Shown in pieces: positions 19,075 through 31,661 of a DNA stretch of 64,000 bases. The stretch covers positions 1-64,000 of the forward strand of contig CAWAHE010000016.1 of assembly GCA_963781775.1 (NCBI GenBank). Direction: 5' to 3'. The notes below the pieces were generated by a model that was given only the letters and a program-made list of their open reading frames with translations, did not search any database and was not told the DNA's origin. Numbering within the stretch: the first letter of the stretch is position 1; every line of letters starts with the position of its first letter. A program made the translations under genes and the position numbers. This stretch comes from CAVSRC01 sp963781775 (GTDB lineage: Bacteria > Pseudomonadota > Alphaproteobacteria > Rhizobiales > Kaistiaceae).

Positions 19075-19122
19075 CTCAACATGCCCGCGCACATCGACAC
19101 GGGATGCACAAAGAGATGGCAC

Positions 19123-20586
19123 CTACTTTGCCGCGCCATCGCCGGTGAAGGTAAAGACGAGAATTGACCCGGGGTTCTGCATCTTCCTGGTCGTTCCGCT
19201 GCCAAGCGCCTCGGCGAGACCACCATTATCGGTGGCGACATAGATGGTCTTCTTGTCCGGGCTAAACGCCGTATCACGGAACCGATTTTCGGACTGGAAG
19301 TACCGTTCGATCGGACCGCGCAATGTCCGGCCGTCCTCCGCAAGCGGAATGCGGTAGAGCGAGCCGCGTTTGAGCGTCGGCACGATCAGCGAATTCTCCC
19401 AGCCGGGGATACCTCCCGACTTGGGCATGTAGGTCTCGATGCTCGACGGCGCGACCGTCGGCCAGCAGATGAAGTCGATGCCGTTGCACTTCGGATCCGT
19501 GAAATCCCAGTCGCTCGGAACCGTGAACATCGTGACCATCGGCTCCTGGAATTCTCCGGTCCATGACGTCTCGTCCTCGCGTGGAACCGAAGGATCGATC
19601 GCGATATCGCTGAAGCGAAGCCGCTCGCAGGGGGTCGCGGCATCCTTCCAGCGCGCGTATTGGTACGCCTTGTCGTCGCGGAATCCGGCGACATGGGGCC
19701 ATCCGTAGTTGCCGCCGGGAACGAGGATGTTGATCTCGTCGTCGGTCTTCGGCCCTTGCTCGGAGGCGTAGAGTGTGCCGTCCGGGGCGAAGTCGATGCC
19801 CTGCATGTTGCGATGGCCGTACGTGAAGATGTGGCTGCGCACGCCGTCAATCACCGGGTTGTCGTCGGGGATGGAGCCATCGAGGTTCAGCCGCAGCGAC
19901 TTGCCTTGATAGGCAAACCAGTTCTTGGCGGCGATCTCGTCGGCGGTCGGCAGGCGCTGCGCCTGTATCGGTATGCACCGATTGCCGAGCTGGTTATTCC
20001 CGCCGTCGCCGATCGTGTAATAGAGCTTGCCGTCCGGCCCGATCTTCATACGGCCCGAATTGTGATCGCTGCTGGCCGGTAGCCCGGCGATCAGTTCGAC
20101 CGGATCGGAAAGCCTGCCGGTTGCCCGATCGTAGGTCAGCCGGACGATCTTGGCGTACAGAAAACGGTACGGACTGAACGGGTCGCGCACCGTCTCATCC
20201 GGCCCGCGCGCTTTGTCCACATAGGTATAGGCCGTGAAGACATAGTCGTTGCCCTTGCCCTTGAGCAGGTCGGGATGGAGCGCCATGCCGAGCAGACCAT
20301 CCTGTCCACCCGGCGCCGACACCTCGGGAATTTCAATCGCGGTAAGCTTTTGCCCGTTCACCGGAGCAACGCGGACGATGCGGCCTGCGGTGCGCTCGGT
20401 CACCCACAGAAAATCGTCCGGCCCCCAGGTCACTTCCCACGGATTTTCCAAACCGCTGACCAGCACCTTCATCGTGAAGGGCCGGTCGCCATCGACCACC
20501 GCATCGATCGAGTCGAGGGCGTCGAGGGCAAAGCCCTGGCCGGGAAAGGCCAGGGCGGCGATGGCAATGGCTACGAGACGCTTCAA
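19123..20586 (-). CDS. PQQ-dependent sugar dehydrogenase (soluble glucose/sorbosone dehydrogenase family)
   Basis: A 487-residue secreted beta-propeller. A signal peptide (KRLVAIAIAALAFPGQGFA) is followed by family landmarks: GLENPWEVTWGPDDFLWVTER, GGQDGLLGMALHPD, DHNSGRMKIGPDGKLYYTIG, FTYGHRNMQGIDF, SEQGPKTDDEIN and GGNYGWPHV. These contain the His, Arg and Asn residues that contact PQQ and calcium in this family. Start TTG 20586 is chosen over GTG 20622 because GGGAGGAG lies 5 nt upstream and the signal peptide begins there. It would oxidise aldoses in the periplasm. Confidence 0.85.
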   Translation of the reverse strand: MKRLVAIAIAALAFPGQGFALDALDSIDAVVDGDRPFTMKVLVSGLENPWEVTWGPDDFLWVTERTAGRIVRVAPVNGQKLTAIEIPEVSAPGGQDGLLGMALHPDLLKGKGNDYVFTAYTYVDKARGPDETVRDPFSPYRFLYAKIVRLTYDRATGRLSDPVELIAGLPASSDHNSGRMKIGPDGKLYYTIGDGGNNQLGNRCIPIQAQRLPTADEIAAKNWFAYQGKSLRLNLDGSIPDDNPVIDGVRSHIFTYGHRNMQGIDFAPDGTLYASEQGPKTDDEINILVPGGNYGWPHVAGFRDDKAYQYARWKDAATPCERLRFSDIAIDPSVPREDETSWTGEFQEPMVTMFTVPSDWDFTDPKCNGIDFICWPTVAPSSIETYMPKSGGIPGWENSLIVPTLKRGSLYRIPLAEDGRTLRGPIERYFQSENRFRDTAFSPDKKTIYVATDNGGLAEALGSGTTRKMQNPGSILVFTFTGDGAAK

Positions 20587-20658
20587 CAGAACTCCTCCCA
20601 GAGTGTTCGTTCGCCCCTTCACGCCTCCCCGCTCTTGTATCGCTCCGCCGATTGGCGG

Positions 20659-21954
20659 CTATGGCTTGACCATACTGCCGTCCGCCCGCCGCACCGTATC
20701 CCAGGCGCCGCCGAATTCCCGCTCCTTGAACGGGAACTTCGCCGCCAGCTTCTCGTCGACATCGATGCCCAGCCCCGGCTTGCCGTTCGGCCACATCATG
20801 CCGTCGCGGATTTCGGGACAACCGGGAAACACCTCTTTGGTCCGCGCCCCAAAAAGCGCGGCTTCCTGAATACCAAAATTGAAATTGTTGAGATCGAGGG
20901 CAAGGTTCGCGGCGTGACCGACCGGCGAGGTGTCGCCGGGGCCGTGCCATGCCGTGCGCACGCTGAACAGTTCGCCCATGGCGGCGAACTTCTTCGCCGG
21001 CGTAATGCCGCCGATCTGCGACATGTGCATACGCAGGAAGTCGATCAGCCGGTCCTTGATCATCGGCACGATCTCGTGCGGCGAGTTGTAGAGTTCGCCC
21101 ATGGCAATCGGCGTCGCGCATTGCTGACGCACCATGCGGAAGTACTCGTTGTCCTCCGGCGAGAACAGGTCCTCGAGGAAGAACAGTTGGTACTTCTCTA
21201 CTTCCTTCGCGAACCAGACGCCGAGGATCGGCGGGATACGCTCGTGCACGTCATGGAGGATCTCGACGCCGTAGCCGAAGCGACCGCGGATGTACTCGAA
21301 CAGACCGATGGCCGAACGCATGTAGGGTTTCGGCTCGAAGATCCCGCCGGGATGGGCGTAGTTCTTGCCGCTCTCGTAGTTGCGCAGCCAGTTCGTCACC
21401 GCGATCGGGCCCTTCGACACGTCCCGGTTGGAGGCGGTCTCCGCGCCGGCCGCACCACGGCCGCCGTAGGTGACATAGCCCGGCGTCGACATCTGCACGC
21501 GAATATGGTGATGGCCCTTCTCCATGAAGGCCTGCATCTTGTCGCCGACCTCTTCATGGGTTTCACCCGAGGTGTGGACATAGACGGCCGCCGCCTCGCG
21601 TGCCTTGCCGCCGAGCAGATCATAGACCGGCATGTTGGCCATCTTGCCCTTGATGTCCCACAGCGCCTGGTCGACGCCCGACAGCGCATTGTTGAGCACC
21701 GGGCCGTTCCGCCAGTAGGACGAGACGTAGCTCGACTGCCAGATATCCTCGATGTCGGCGACATCGCGGCCGATCAGGAATGGCCGCAGATAGTCGTTGA
21801 CCGCGGCGACGACCGTGCTTGGCCGCTGGGTGAACGTGGCGCAACCGACGCCGTAGAGACCGGGCTCTGACGTTTCGATCTTGACGATGATCAGCCGGAT
21901 ATTGTCCGGCTCGGTCAGGATGACGCGAATGTCCCGAATGGTTGGATTGACCAT
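20659..21954 (-). CDS. Mandelate racemase/enolase-superfamily sugar-acid dehydratase (ManD/RspA-like)
   Basis: A 431-residue enolase-superfamily protein matching the mannonate-dehydratase ManD subgroup. The Mg ligands and catalytic acids lie in LHDVHERIPP, FFLEDLFSPEDNEYF and MGELYNSPHE, followed by RMHMSQIGGITPAKK and the barrel-end His segment AWHGPGDTSPVGHAAN. ManD enzymes dehydrate D-mannonate and/or D-gluconate to 2-keto-3-deoxygluconate. It is unrelated in fold lineage to the UxuA encoded 8 kb away, so two candidate mannonate dehydratases coexist. It lies 72 bp upstream of the PQQ sugar dehydrogenase gene. Confidence 0.87.
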   Translation of the reverse strand: MVNPTIRDIRVILTEPDNIRLIIVKIETSEPGLYGVGCATFTQRPSTVVAAVNDYLRPFLIGRDVADIEDIWQSSYVSSYWRNGPVLNNALSGVDQALWDIKGKMANMPVYDLLGGKAREAAAVYVHTSGETHEEVGDKMQAFMEKGHHHIRVQMSTPGYVTYGGRGAAGAETASNRDVSKGPIAVTNWLRNYESGKNYAHPGGIFEPKPYMRSAIGLFEYIRGRFGYGVEILHDVHERIPPILGVWFAKEVEKYQLFFLEDLFSPEDNEYFRMVRQQCATPIAMGELYNSPHEIVPMIKDRLIDFLRMHMSQIGGITPAKKFAAMGELFSVRTAWHGPGDTSPVGHAANLALDLNNFNFGIQEAALFGARTKEVFPGCPEIRDGMMWPNGKPGLGIDVDEKLAAKFPFKEREFGGAWDTVRRADGSMVKP

Positions 21955-22065
21955 ATGCGGCGTTGCTCCCCTTGGTTTTTCTTTGCCGTCATCTTGGGCA
22001 GGCCAGACCGGTAACGATCTTCCGGCCGCGCCGCAATCGGCCGCGACGACACGACGCTGGCGGCC

Positions 22066-24048
22066 CTACCAGCCGCCGCCGCCACCTCCGCCGCCACCGC
22101 CCCCCGACCCGCCGCCACCGCCACCGGAAAACCCGGACGAGGAGGAGGACGGCGCCGGAACGGAGCTGGCGAACGAGCCCTGCGCCGCCGAAACCGAGGA
22201 AGCCAGCGAGCTGGCGAAGCCGTCTCCGCTCCATCCGAGCCCGCCATGCCAGCCAGGGGCGTAGGCCAGTGTCGCCCCCTCGCTCGGATGAGCGCGGGCG
22301 AATGCCTTCTCGAAGGCCTGCGACCATGGCTTCTCGGCGTTGAGCGCAATAGCGTAGGGGAGCAACCGCTCGAACTGGGTCGTGTCGAGATCGGGCGCGC
22401 CGACGGCGTTCAGCCGGTCGGTCTCGGCGGTGCGGATGTAGAGTTCCAGCCCGGCGATATCATCCATCACTTTCCGACCGGCGGCCGTGGGCGCGCGCAG
22501 GAGGTAGAAGAACAGCCCGTTCATCGCCGCGAACCCGCCGATGAGAATGAAGGGAAATGCGTTTCTGAGAATGGCGCCGACGATTGAGCGGCCGAAATCG
22601 TCCGGCAGCGATTGGGAGGCGGAAACGAAGACGGAGATGAATCCGCCGAAGATGATGACCAGGACGACGATATTGAGACCGGCGGAGGCGATCGACCTGA
22701 CGCCGAAACCGGACGTGATCGCCCTGATCACCGGAATGATGAAGACGCCGAGGAAGACGCAGGCGAAGCCGACCACGAACAGGGCGCTGATCTCCGCCTC
22801 GCTGAGGTCGCCGAAGATGAGCACGACCGCCAGCGTGGCGACGGTCAAGATGCCGCCGATGGCGTAGTAGCCAAGATTGCGCCGGAAAAAGCGGTCGCGG
22901 TTCTCGCCTTCGACGCTGGCCTTGAACGTGCTCAGCGCCGTGGCGACGCTCTTGCCGCTGGAACTGTTGACGGTAACCTTGCCACCGCGCCCGCCGACCC
23001 AGCCGAGGATCGATCGTTCGCCCGGAGGGAGTTTCTCGGCCGGCTCCTTGCCAGTCCGCGTCAGCACGATGCTCTCCGCGGAATCGTCGAAGACCAGCAG
23101 TCCCTTCACGGCCAGCGAGATGGCTGCCGCGGTGAAGGCCCGCCAGCCCTGTCGGTGCCAGCCCCAGTCGTGCACGTATCCGGCCAGCGCCGGCGATATC
23201 CCCGCCGGCGGGTGAAACAGGGGAATGACGACACCCTTGGGTGGATCGCGACCGACCGCCGCCCAGGTGATGAGATAGAAGATCAGGACGCCAGCGAAGC
23301 CGAGCCCGCCAAACACGTAGCGGCGATTGTCGAGGAACCAGTAATAGAACGCCTGTGCGCCGCTCGGCCTGGCCACCAGCCCATCCGGTATCTGGACGAC
23401 GACGGAGAGCCCCTCACCCGGCCTGAGGGCTCGCGTCGTGCTGACGATCAGCGCGTTGTCGCCACCGATGCGAGCGGCGAAATCGCCGCCGGTCTGACCG
23501 AACGTGCCGGTGTAGGCGGTCCAGCGCACCGGCGCCCGGCCATCGGGAAGCCGGATCGCGGTCGCGGCGCGCAGGATCGGGAACGCCCAGTCGTTGCCGG
23601 TGACGTTCCAGAAGAGTTCGGTGTGATCGGGAAGGAACCGGATCTGGCGGCCGGTCTCGTAGTGGAAGCGATAGGTGTACTCGCCCGGACGCAGGAAAAC
23701 GTCCTGCGAGCCGGCATAGACGCGCACGCCGCTGTTGTTCCAGTTCTGGTGATTGGGTTCCGGCTTGCCATCGCGCAGCACGCCGAGGAGCTTGAACGAG
23801 ACCCGGTGGCTGCGGCCATCGCCGTCGACGAAGGTCAACGGAAAATCCCGATAGATTCCGTGTTTGATCTGGTTGCCCTCGGCGCGCACGCGGATGGTCT
23901 CGGTGACGTCGAGGACGCCATCGGCGCGCACGGTGACGACGGAATCGTAAGCCAGGATCTGTTCTGCCGCTCGCGCCGGACCGGCGACGCCGACCGCAAC
24001 GAGGATCGTCGCCAGAACCGCGGCGAGCCGCGCGGCGAAGAACGACAT
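22066..24048 (-). CDS. DUF2207-domain membrane protein with glycine-rich tail
   Basis: A 660-residue protein. A signal peptide (SFFAARLAAVLATILVAVGVAG) precedes an extracytoplasmic DUF2207 domain (YDSVVTVRADGVLDVTETIRV; KHGIYRDFPL). Several membrane helices follow (about residues 240-260, 400-540), then a cytoplasmic part with the EKPWSQAFEKAF motif, and a Ser/Gly tail ending in 17 glycines around one serine and a final Trp. ATG 24048 is preferred to TTG 24072. It starts 14 bp after lemA; DUF2207 and LemA genes commonly pair, and the function is unknown (an envelope role is inferred). Confidence 0.85.
   Translation of the reverse strand: MSFFAARLAAVLATILVAVGVAGPARAAEQILAYDSVVTVRADGVLDVTETIRVRAEGNQIKHGIYRDFPLTFVDGDGRSHRVSFKLLGVLRDGKPEPNHQNWNNSGVRVYAGSQDVFLRPGEYTYRFHYETGRQIRFLPDHTELFWNVTGNDWAFPILRAATAIRLPDGRAPVRWTAYTGTFGQTGGDFAARIGGDNALIVSTTRALRPGEGLSVVVQIPDGLVARPSGAQAFYYWFLDNRRYVFGGLGFAGVLIFYLITWAAVGRDPPKGVVIPLFHPPAGISPALAGYVHDWGWHRQGWRAFTAAAISLAVKGLLVFDDSAESIVLTRTGKEPAEKLPPGERSILGWVGGRGGKVTVNSSSGKSVATALSTFKASVEGENRDRFFRRNLGYYAIGGILTVATLAVVLIFGDLSEAEISALFVVGFACVFLGVFIIPVIRAITSGFGVRSIASAGLNIVVLVIIFGGFISVFVSASQSLPDDFGRSIVGAILRNAFPFILIGGFAAMNGLFFYLLRAPTAAGRKVMDDIAGLELYIRTAETDRLNAVGAPDLDTTQFERLLPYAIALNAEKPWSQAFEKAFARAHPSEGATLAYAPGWHGGLGWSGDGFASSLASSVSAAQGSFASSVPAPSSSSSGFSGGGGGGSGGGGGGGGGGGW
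22072..22125. repeat. GCC/ACC-rich low-complexity tract encoding polyglycine
   Basis: Eighteen consecutive triplets encode 11 Gly, Ser, 6 Gly on the minus strand, all ending the DUF2207 protein. The near-perfect triplet repetition is prone to slippage, so length differences between strains would be expected. In-frame gain or loss would not break the protein. Confidence 0.8.
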
Positions 24049-24061
24049 CGCGCGTGCCCAC

Positions 24062-24622
24062 CTAGCTGCCAAAAGCCACCCCCGGCAACTGCCGATCGGA
24101 TTCGTCGGCCTCGAAATAGTCGCGCTTGCGGAAGGAAAACGCGTTCGCGACCAGATTGCTCGGAAAGGTCTCCACCAGAACGTTCAAATTGCGGGCGGCG
24201 CCGTTGTAGTAGCGCCGCGCCATCTGGATCTCGTCCTCGATGGTGGCGAGGCTGGTCTGCAGGTCCCGGAAGCCCTCACTCGCCTTGAGATCGGGATAGG
24301 CCTCGGCGAGAGCCAGCAGCTTTGACAGCGCCCCCGACATGGAGCGCTCCAGCTTCTCGCGTTCGGCGACATCGTCGCTGTTCGCCTTGGCGATCTCGGT
24401 GCGGATGCGGGCAATCTCCTCGAACAGCATCCGCTCATGGGCCGCGTAGCCTTTGACCGTGTCGACTAGGTTCGGAACCAAGTCGGCGCGCCGCTTGAGC
24501 TGCACGTCGATGCCGCTCCAGCCCTCGGCGGCCATCTGCCGGGCCTTTACCAGCCGATTGAAGAGAACAATGGCATAAACCGCCACGGCCGCGACGACGG
24601 CAAGCACGATCCACGTCGTCAT
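24062..24622 (-). CDS. lemA: LemA family protein
   Basis: A 186-residue protein with one N-terminal membrane helix (TTWIVLAVVAAVAVYAIVLF) and a helical domain carrying the LemA hallmarks: FNRLVKARQMAAEGWSGIDV, LKRRADLVPNLVDTVKGYA, HERMLFEEIARIR and ARRYYNGAARNLNVLVETFPS. ATG 24622 starts at the membrane helix. It is the first gene of a two-gene unit with the DUF2207 gene. LemA proteins are widespread; biochemical function is not established. Confidence 0.9.
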   Translation of the reverse strand: MTTWIVLAVVAAVAVYAIVLFNRLVKARQMAAEGWSGIDVQLKRRADLVPNLVDTVKGYAAHERMLFEEIARIRTEIAKANSDDVAEREKLERSMSGALSKLLALAEAYPDLKASEGFRDLQTSLATIEDEIQMARRYYNGAARNLNVLVETFPSNLVANAFSFRKRDYFEADESDRQLPGVAFGS

Positions 24623-24729
24623 GGCGTATCGGCCCTCAATCTGCCACCGGCCATTCCAGCGGCAAGAATCCAAATCGCGGTGCCGACGATACCCCACCAG
24701 CGGCCCATCCCGCCACGCCACTCGATCGA

Positions 24730-24743
24730 TTGAGCCACATCAA
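24730..24743 (+). promoter_or_regulatory. FNR/FixK-like box upstream of the PFOR operon
   Basis: TTGAGCCACATCAA fits TTG-N8-CAA with one mismatch to the ideal TTGAT-N4-ATCAA. It lies 84 bp before the start at 24827. A -10-like TACTAT is at 24775-24780, placing the dyad nearer -50 than -41.5. The site is therefore plausible but not ideally spaced. It could also act on lemA. Confidence 0.5.
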
Positions 24744-24826
24744 TGTGACTCGACGGGTCGCGGGCCAGCTTCAATACTATCGCGCTCCCGCGGCGTGATG
24801 CATCACGATCCCGAAGGCCGTTCAGC

Positions 24827-26518
24827 ATGAGCCTTGTTCTCGAAGACCTGACGCCGGTGCTGCGTGCCACGATCCAGAAAGGAGCCGGGCCGCAACGCTG
24901 GCAACACCCGGCATGGATCGACCACCTACCGCCGTGCAATCGCGCTTGTCCGGCCGGCGAGAACATCCAGGCCTGGCTGGCGCATGCCCGCAACGGGGCA
25001 TTCGAGGAAGCGTGGCGAACGCTGGTCGCCGACAATCCCCTCCCCGGCATTCACGGCCGCGCCTGCTATCACCCCTGCGAAACCAAGTGCAATCGCACCG
25101 ATCTCGATGAGGCCGTGTCGATCCACGCGGTCGAGCGCTTTCTCGGCGACCTCGCGGTCGAGAACGGCTGGACGGTTCCCGCCGGCGCGCCGACCGGCAA
25201 GAAGGTGCTGATCGTCGGCGCCGGCCCGGCCGGGCTCTCCTGCGCCTGGCATCTCCGTCGCCTCGGCCACGCCGTCGAGATCCGCGACGCCATGGATGAG
25301 CCGGGCGGCATGCTCCACTACGGCATCCCCGCCTATCGCCTTCCTCGCGCCGAGCTTCTGCGCGAAATCCGCCGCATCGAGGCAATGGGCGTCACCCTCA
25401 CCATGGGCACGCGCGTCGAGGACATCTCAAGCGCCATGCAATCCGGCGGCTTCGACGCCTGCTTCGTGGCGATCGGCACCCATGACGGCAACCACCTCGA
25501 TATCCCCGCCGCCGACGGCAAGCAGATGATCGACGCGATCTCGCTGCTCGAGCATGTCGAGCGCGGCATGGCGCCGGAGCTCGGTCGGGTGGTCGCCGTG
25601 GTCGGCGGCGGCAACACGGCCATGGACGCCGCGCGTGTCGCCAGACGGCTCGGTGCCGAGGAAGCGATCCTCGTCTATCGCCGCGACCGCGCCCATATGC
25701 GCGCCGAACCCTACGAGGCGGACGAGGCGTTCCTCGAAGGCGTCAAGGCCAAGTGGCTGACCAACCCGACGGCATTCGGCAAGGAAGGCGTCACCATCGA
25801 GCGCATCGAACTCGGCGAGGACGGCTCGCTGAGACCGACCGGCGAACTGGAGACGCTCGCCGTCGATACGCTGGTGCTCGCCCTCGGCCAGCACGCCGAT
25901 GTCGCGTTCCTGCGCAAGATCTCCGGCGTTGAGATCGGCCGCGACGAAACCATCGTCGTCGATGAACGCCTGATGACCGGCCGACCCGGCATCTTCGCCG
26001 GCGGTGACGTGATCGGCGGCATCCGCACCATGACTGCCGCTACCGGGCACGGCAAGAAGGCCGCCCGCGCCATCGACGCATGGCTGAACGGCGGAACCTA
26101 CGAAGCGCCGGTGAAATCGCCGCCGGTCGAATTCGGCATGCTCAACCTGCCGCTCTTCCTCGACGCCGGCCGCACGCAGGCGAGCGAGTTGCCCGTTGAG
26201 GCGCGCCGGGACTTCGCCGAAGTGGTGGCGGGCATCAGCGACCTCGAGGCCCGCTACGAGGCCGACCGATGCATGTCGTGCGGCAATTGCTTCGAGTGCG
26301 ACAACTGCTTCGCGGCTTGTCCCGAGCAGGCGATCGTGAAGCTCGGCAAGGGACTCAAATACACCGTCGAACTCGATCTGTGCACCGGCTGCGCGGTCTG
26401 TTTCGACCAGTGCCCCTGCCACGCCATCGAGATGGTTGCCGAACCGGCATCGGCCGGCGGCCGGATGGGAAGTCTCGGCGAGACCCTCGCCCCTCACCGC
26501 TTCAAGCTGCGCCCGTGA
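24827..26518 (+). CDS. NAD(P)-binding iron-sulfur flavoprotein, glutamate synthase small chain-like, with C-terminal ferredoxin domain
   Basis: A 563-residue fusion. The N-terminal GltD-type Fe-S domain has Cys motifs CNRACPAGENIQAW and ACYHPCETKCNR. An FAD Rossmann motif (VLIVGAGPAGLSCAW, about 125) and an NAD(P) motif (VAVVGGGNTAMDAARVARR, about 255) follow, with the FAD-binding end GRPGIFAGGDVIGG. The C-terminal two-cluster ferredoxin domain has CMSCGNCFECDNC and CTGCAVCFDQCPC. It lies 17 bp upstream of nifJ and likely passes electrons between pyruvate-derived ferredoxin clusters and NAD(P)H. That coupling is inferred from gene order and domains. Confidence 0.88.
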   Translation: MSLVLEDLTPVLRATIQKGAGPQRWQHPAWIDHLPPCNRACPAGENIQAWLAHARNGAFEEAWRTLVADNPLPGIHGRACYHPCETKCNRTDLDEAVSIHAVERFLGDLAVENGWTVPAGAPTGKKVLIVGAGPAGLSCAWHLRRLGHAVEIRDAMDEPGGMLHYGIPAYRLPRAELLREIRRIEAMGVTLTMGTRVEDISSAMQSGGFDACFVAIGTHDGNHLDIPAADGKQMIDAISLLEHVERGMAPELGRVVAVVGGGNTAMDAARVARRLGAEEAILVYRRDRAHMRAEPYEADEAFLEGVKAKWLTNPTAFGKEGVTIERIELGEDGSLRPTGELETLAVDTLVLALGQHADVAFLRKISGVEIGRDETIVVDERLMTGRPGIFAGGDVIGGIRTMTAATGHGKKAARAIDAWLNGGTYEAPVKSPPVEFGMLNLPLFLDAGRTQASELPVEARRDFAEVVAGISDLEARYEADRCMSCGNCFECDNCFAACPEQAIVKLGKGLKYTVELDLCTGCAVCFDQCPCHAIEMVAEPASAGGRMGSLGETLAPHRFKLRP

Positions 26519-26535
26519 GCGACAGGACAGCTGCA

Positions 26536-30108
<3,573 letters not shown>

Positions 30109-30109
30109 G

Positions 30110-31114
30110 ATGAAGCTCGCAACCGACTATCTCGGACTGAAGCTGGCGCACCCCATCGTGGCCTCCGCCTCGCCGCTCGCGCGCGAGTTCGACGGCATTC
30201 GCCGGCTCGAGGATGCCGGCGCGGCGGCCGTGGTCATGCCGTCGGTCTATGAGGAGGAGATCGAAGCCGAGGACGCGGCCTACCTGTCGCTGGTCGAGCA
30301 GGGCAGCTGGACTCAGCCGGAGGCCGCGAGCGGCTACTTCCCCGAGATGACGGCATTCCGCGTCGGCGGCCTGCAGGCGCGGCTGGAGACCCTGCAGCGG
30401 GCCGCCGCCGCCTGTGCGATCCCGATCATCGCCAGCCTCAACGGCTCGACGCCGCAGGGCTGGACGGGCTTTGCCCGCGACCTCGAACAGGCCGGCGCCG
30501 CCGCCATCGAACTGAACCTCTATCGCGTGCCGGCCGACGCACACGAAAGCGGCGCCGCCGTCGAGCAGCGCTGGATCGACACCGTAACGGCGGTCACCGC
30601 CGCCGTTTCTATTCCGGTCGCGGTCAAGCTCGGGCCGTGGCTGTCGTCACCCGGCCATCACGCCATGCAGATCGCCACCGCCGGCGCGCGCGGGCTGGTG
30701 CTGTTCAATCGCTTCTACGAGCCGGATATCGATCTGGAGACGCTGACGCCGAAGCCGAGTCTCGAACTCAGCAACCCCTACGAGATCCGACAGGCGCTGT
30801 TATGGATTTCGCTGCTCGCCGGACGGGTCAAGGCGTCCCTCGCCGCCACCAGCGGCGTCGCCACCGGCGACGAGGTTGTCAAGTATCTGCTCGCCGGCGC
30901 CGACGTGGTGATGACCACCTCGTCGCTGCTCCGCCACGGACCGGAGCACATCGCGGCCCTGCGCCAGGGGCTGGTGACATGGATGGAAAGCCGCGGCTTC
31001 GACGATGTCGCCGAATTTCGCGGGCGTCTCGCCGCGGCCTATCTGCATGATCGCGAAGGTCTGGTGCGCGCGCAGTACATCCACACATTGACGACCTACC
31101 GCGCGGACGTCTGA
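30110..31114 (+). CDS. Dihydroorotate dehydrogenase-like protein (PyrD paralogue)
   Basis: A 334-residue TIM barrel of the FMN-dependent dihydroorotate dehydrogenase fold (YLGLKLAHPIVASASPL; LNGSTPQGWTGFARDLEQAGAAAIELNLY; PVAVKLGPW; GARGLVLFNRFYEPDIDL; ADVVMTTSSLLRHG). It starts one base after the nifJ stop, so it is co-translated with PFOR rather than with pyrimidine genes. Similar proteins occur next to nifJ in other bacteria; their reaction is unknown to me. Whether the FMN site and substrate base are intact would need alignment. Confidence 0.8.
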   Translation: MKLATDYLGLKLAHPIVASASPLAREFDGIRRLEDAGAAAVVMPSVYEEEIEAEDAAYLSLVEQGSWTQPEAASGYFPEMTAFRVGGLQARLETLQRAAAACAIPIIASLNGSTPQGWTGFARDLEQAGAAAIELNLYRVPADAHESGAAVEQRWIDTVTAVTAAVSIPVAVKLGPWLSSPGHHAMQIATAGARGLVLFNRFYEPDIDLETLTPKPSLELSNPYEIRQALLWISLLAGRVKASLAATSGVATGDEVVKYLLAGADVVMTTSSLLRHGPEHIAALRQGLVTWMESRGFDDVAEFRGRLAAAYLHDREGLVRAQYIHTLTTYRADV

Positions 31115-31121
31115 GCGCTCA
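31112..31121. other. Palindrome spanning two convergent stop codons
   Basis: TGAGCGCTCA is a perfect 10-bp palindrome whose first three bases are the stop of the dihydroorotate-dehydrogenase-like gene and whose last three are the stop complement of pseudoazurin. The genes are only 4 bp apart, so any termination signal must lie within coding sequence. No longer terminator is evident. Confidence 0.4.
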
Positions 31122-31553
31122 CAGACCGCCGAGCAGCTCGGCGAAGACCTTCTTTGCCTTGCCGACCTGCTTCACCCCCTTGGCCGCGTCGAGATTGACC
31201 GGGTCGCCGACCACCACGAGGCCGACCATGCCCATGGCGTAGTGCGGCTTGCATTTGAAGCCGTAGACGCCGGGCGCCGTGAAGGTGACGGTCAGGTCTT
31301 CGCTCAGTTTGCCTTCGAAAGGCTCGGCGCCATCGGGGATCATGCCGGGGATCGACATGGCGTCATGGCCCTTGTCAGTGGCGATGAAATGCACGCTGTC
31401 ACCGGGCGCGATCTTGACCATCGCCGGCTCGAAGACCATGGCGCCGGCCGCGCCCTTGTTGAGCATCTTGACGTCGAACTCGGCCGCGCCGGCGATGCCG
31501 GCGGCGAGCAGAAGTCCGGCAAAGGCACCGGCGGCGATGATTCTTCCAATCAT
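31119..31553 (-). CDS. Pseudoazurin (type 1 copper protein)
   Basis: A 144-residue periplasmic cupredoxin. A signal peptide (IGRIIAAGAFAGLLLAAGIAG, cleavage near GAAEF) precedes the blue-copper fold. Copper ligands are visible as H63 (KGHD), C101, H104 and M109 in FKCKPHYAMGM, with pseudoazurin spacing. It donates electrons to copper nitrite reductase in many denitrifiers, and nirK is 1 kb away on the same strand. ATG 31553 is chosen because GGAG lies 8 nt upstream; a GTG 9 nt earlier is less likely. Confidence 0.93.
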   Translation of the reverse strand: MIGRIIAAGAFAGLLLAAGIAGAAEFDVKMLNKGAAGAMVFEPAMVKIAPGDSVHFIATDKGHDAMSIPGMIPDGAEPFEGKLSEDLTVTFTAPGVYGFKCKPHYAMGMVGLVVVGDPVNLDAAKGVKQVGKAKKVFAELLGGL

Positions 31554-31618
31554 GTCATGCACTCCATTTCCTGGGTTCGTGTCGATGCCACACGGTACGA
31601 GAACCGGGGGCCGACTTC

Positions 31619-31634
31619 TTTGCGCAAGAGCAAA
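31619..31634 (-). promoter_or_regulatory. NnrR/FNR-type box upstream of pseudoazurin
   Basis: TTTGCGCAAGAGCAAA contains TTG-N8-CAA with perfect 5-bp arms (TTTGC/GCAAA). Its centre (31626.5) predicts a start point near 31585 at -41.5 spacing, with TACCGT at 31592-31597 as -10 and a 32-nt leader. The arms equal those of the nirK box. Confidence 0.7.
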
Positions 31635-31661
31635 TTCGCGTGATTTATGAGGAACTTCGCC

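Noticed and set aside
18925..19122. 65-codon minus-strand open frame upstream of the family 5 binding protein
   Set aside because: No ribosome site, no family pattern, and it contains the predicted promoter and operator; treated as non-coding.
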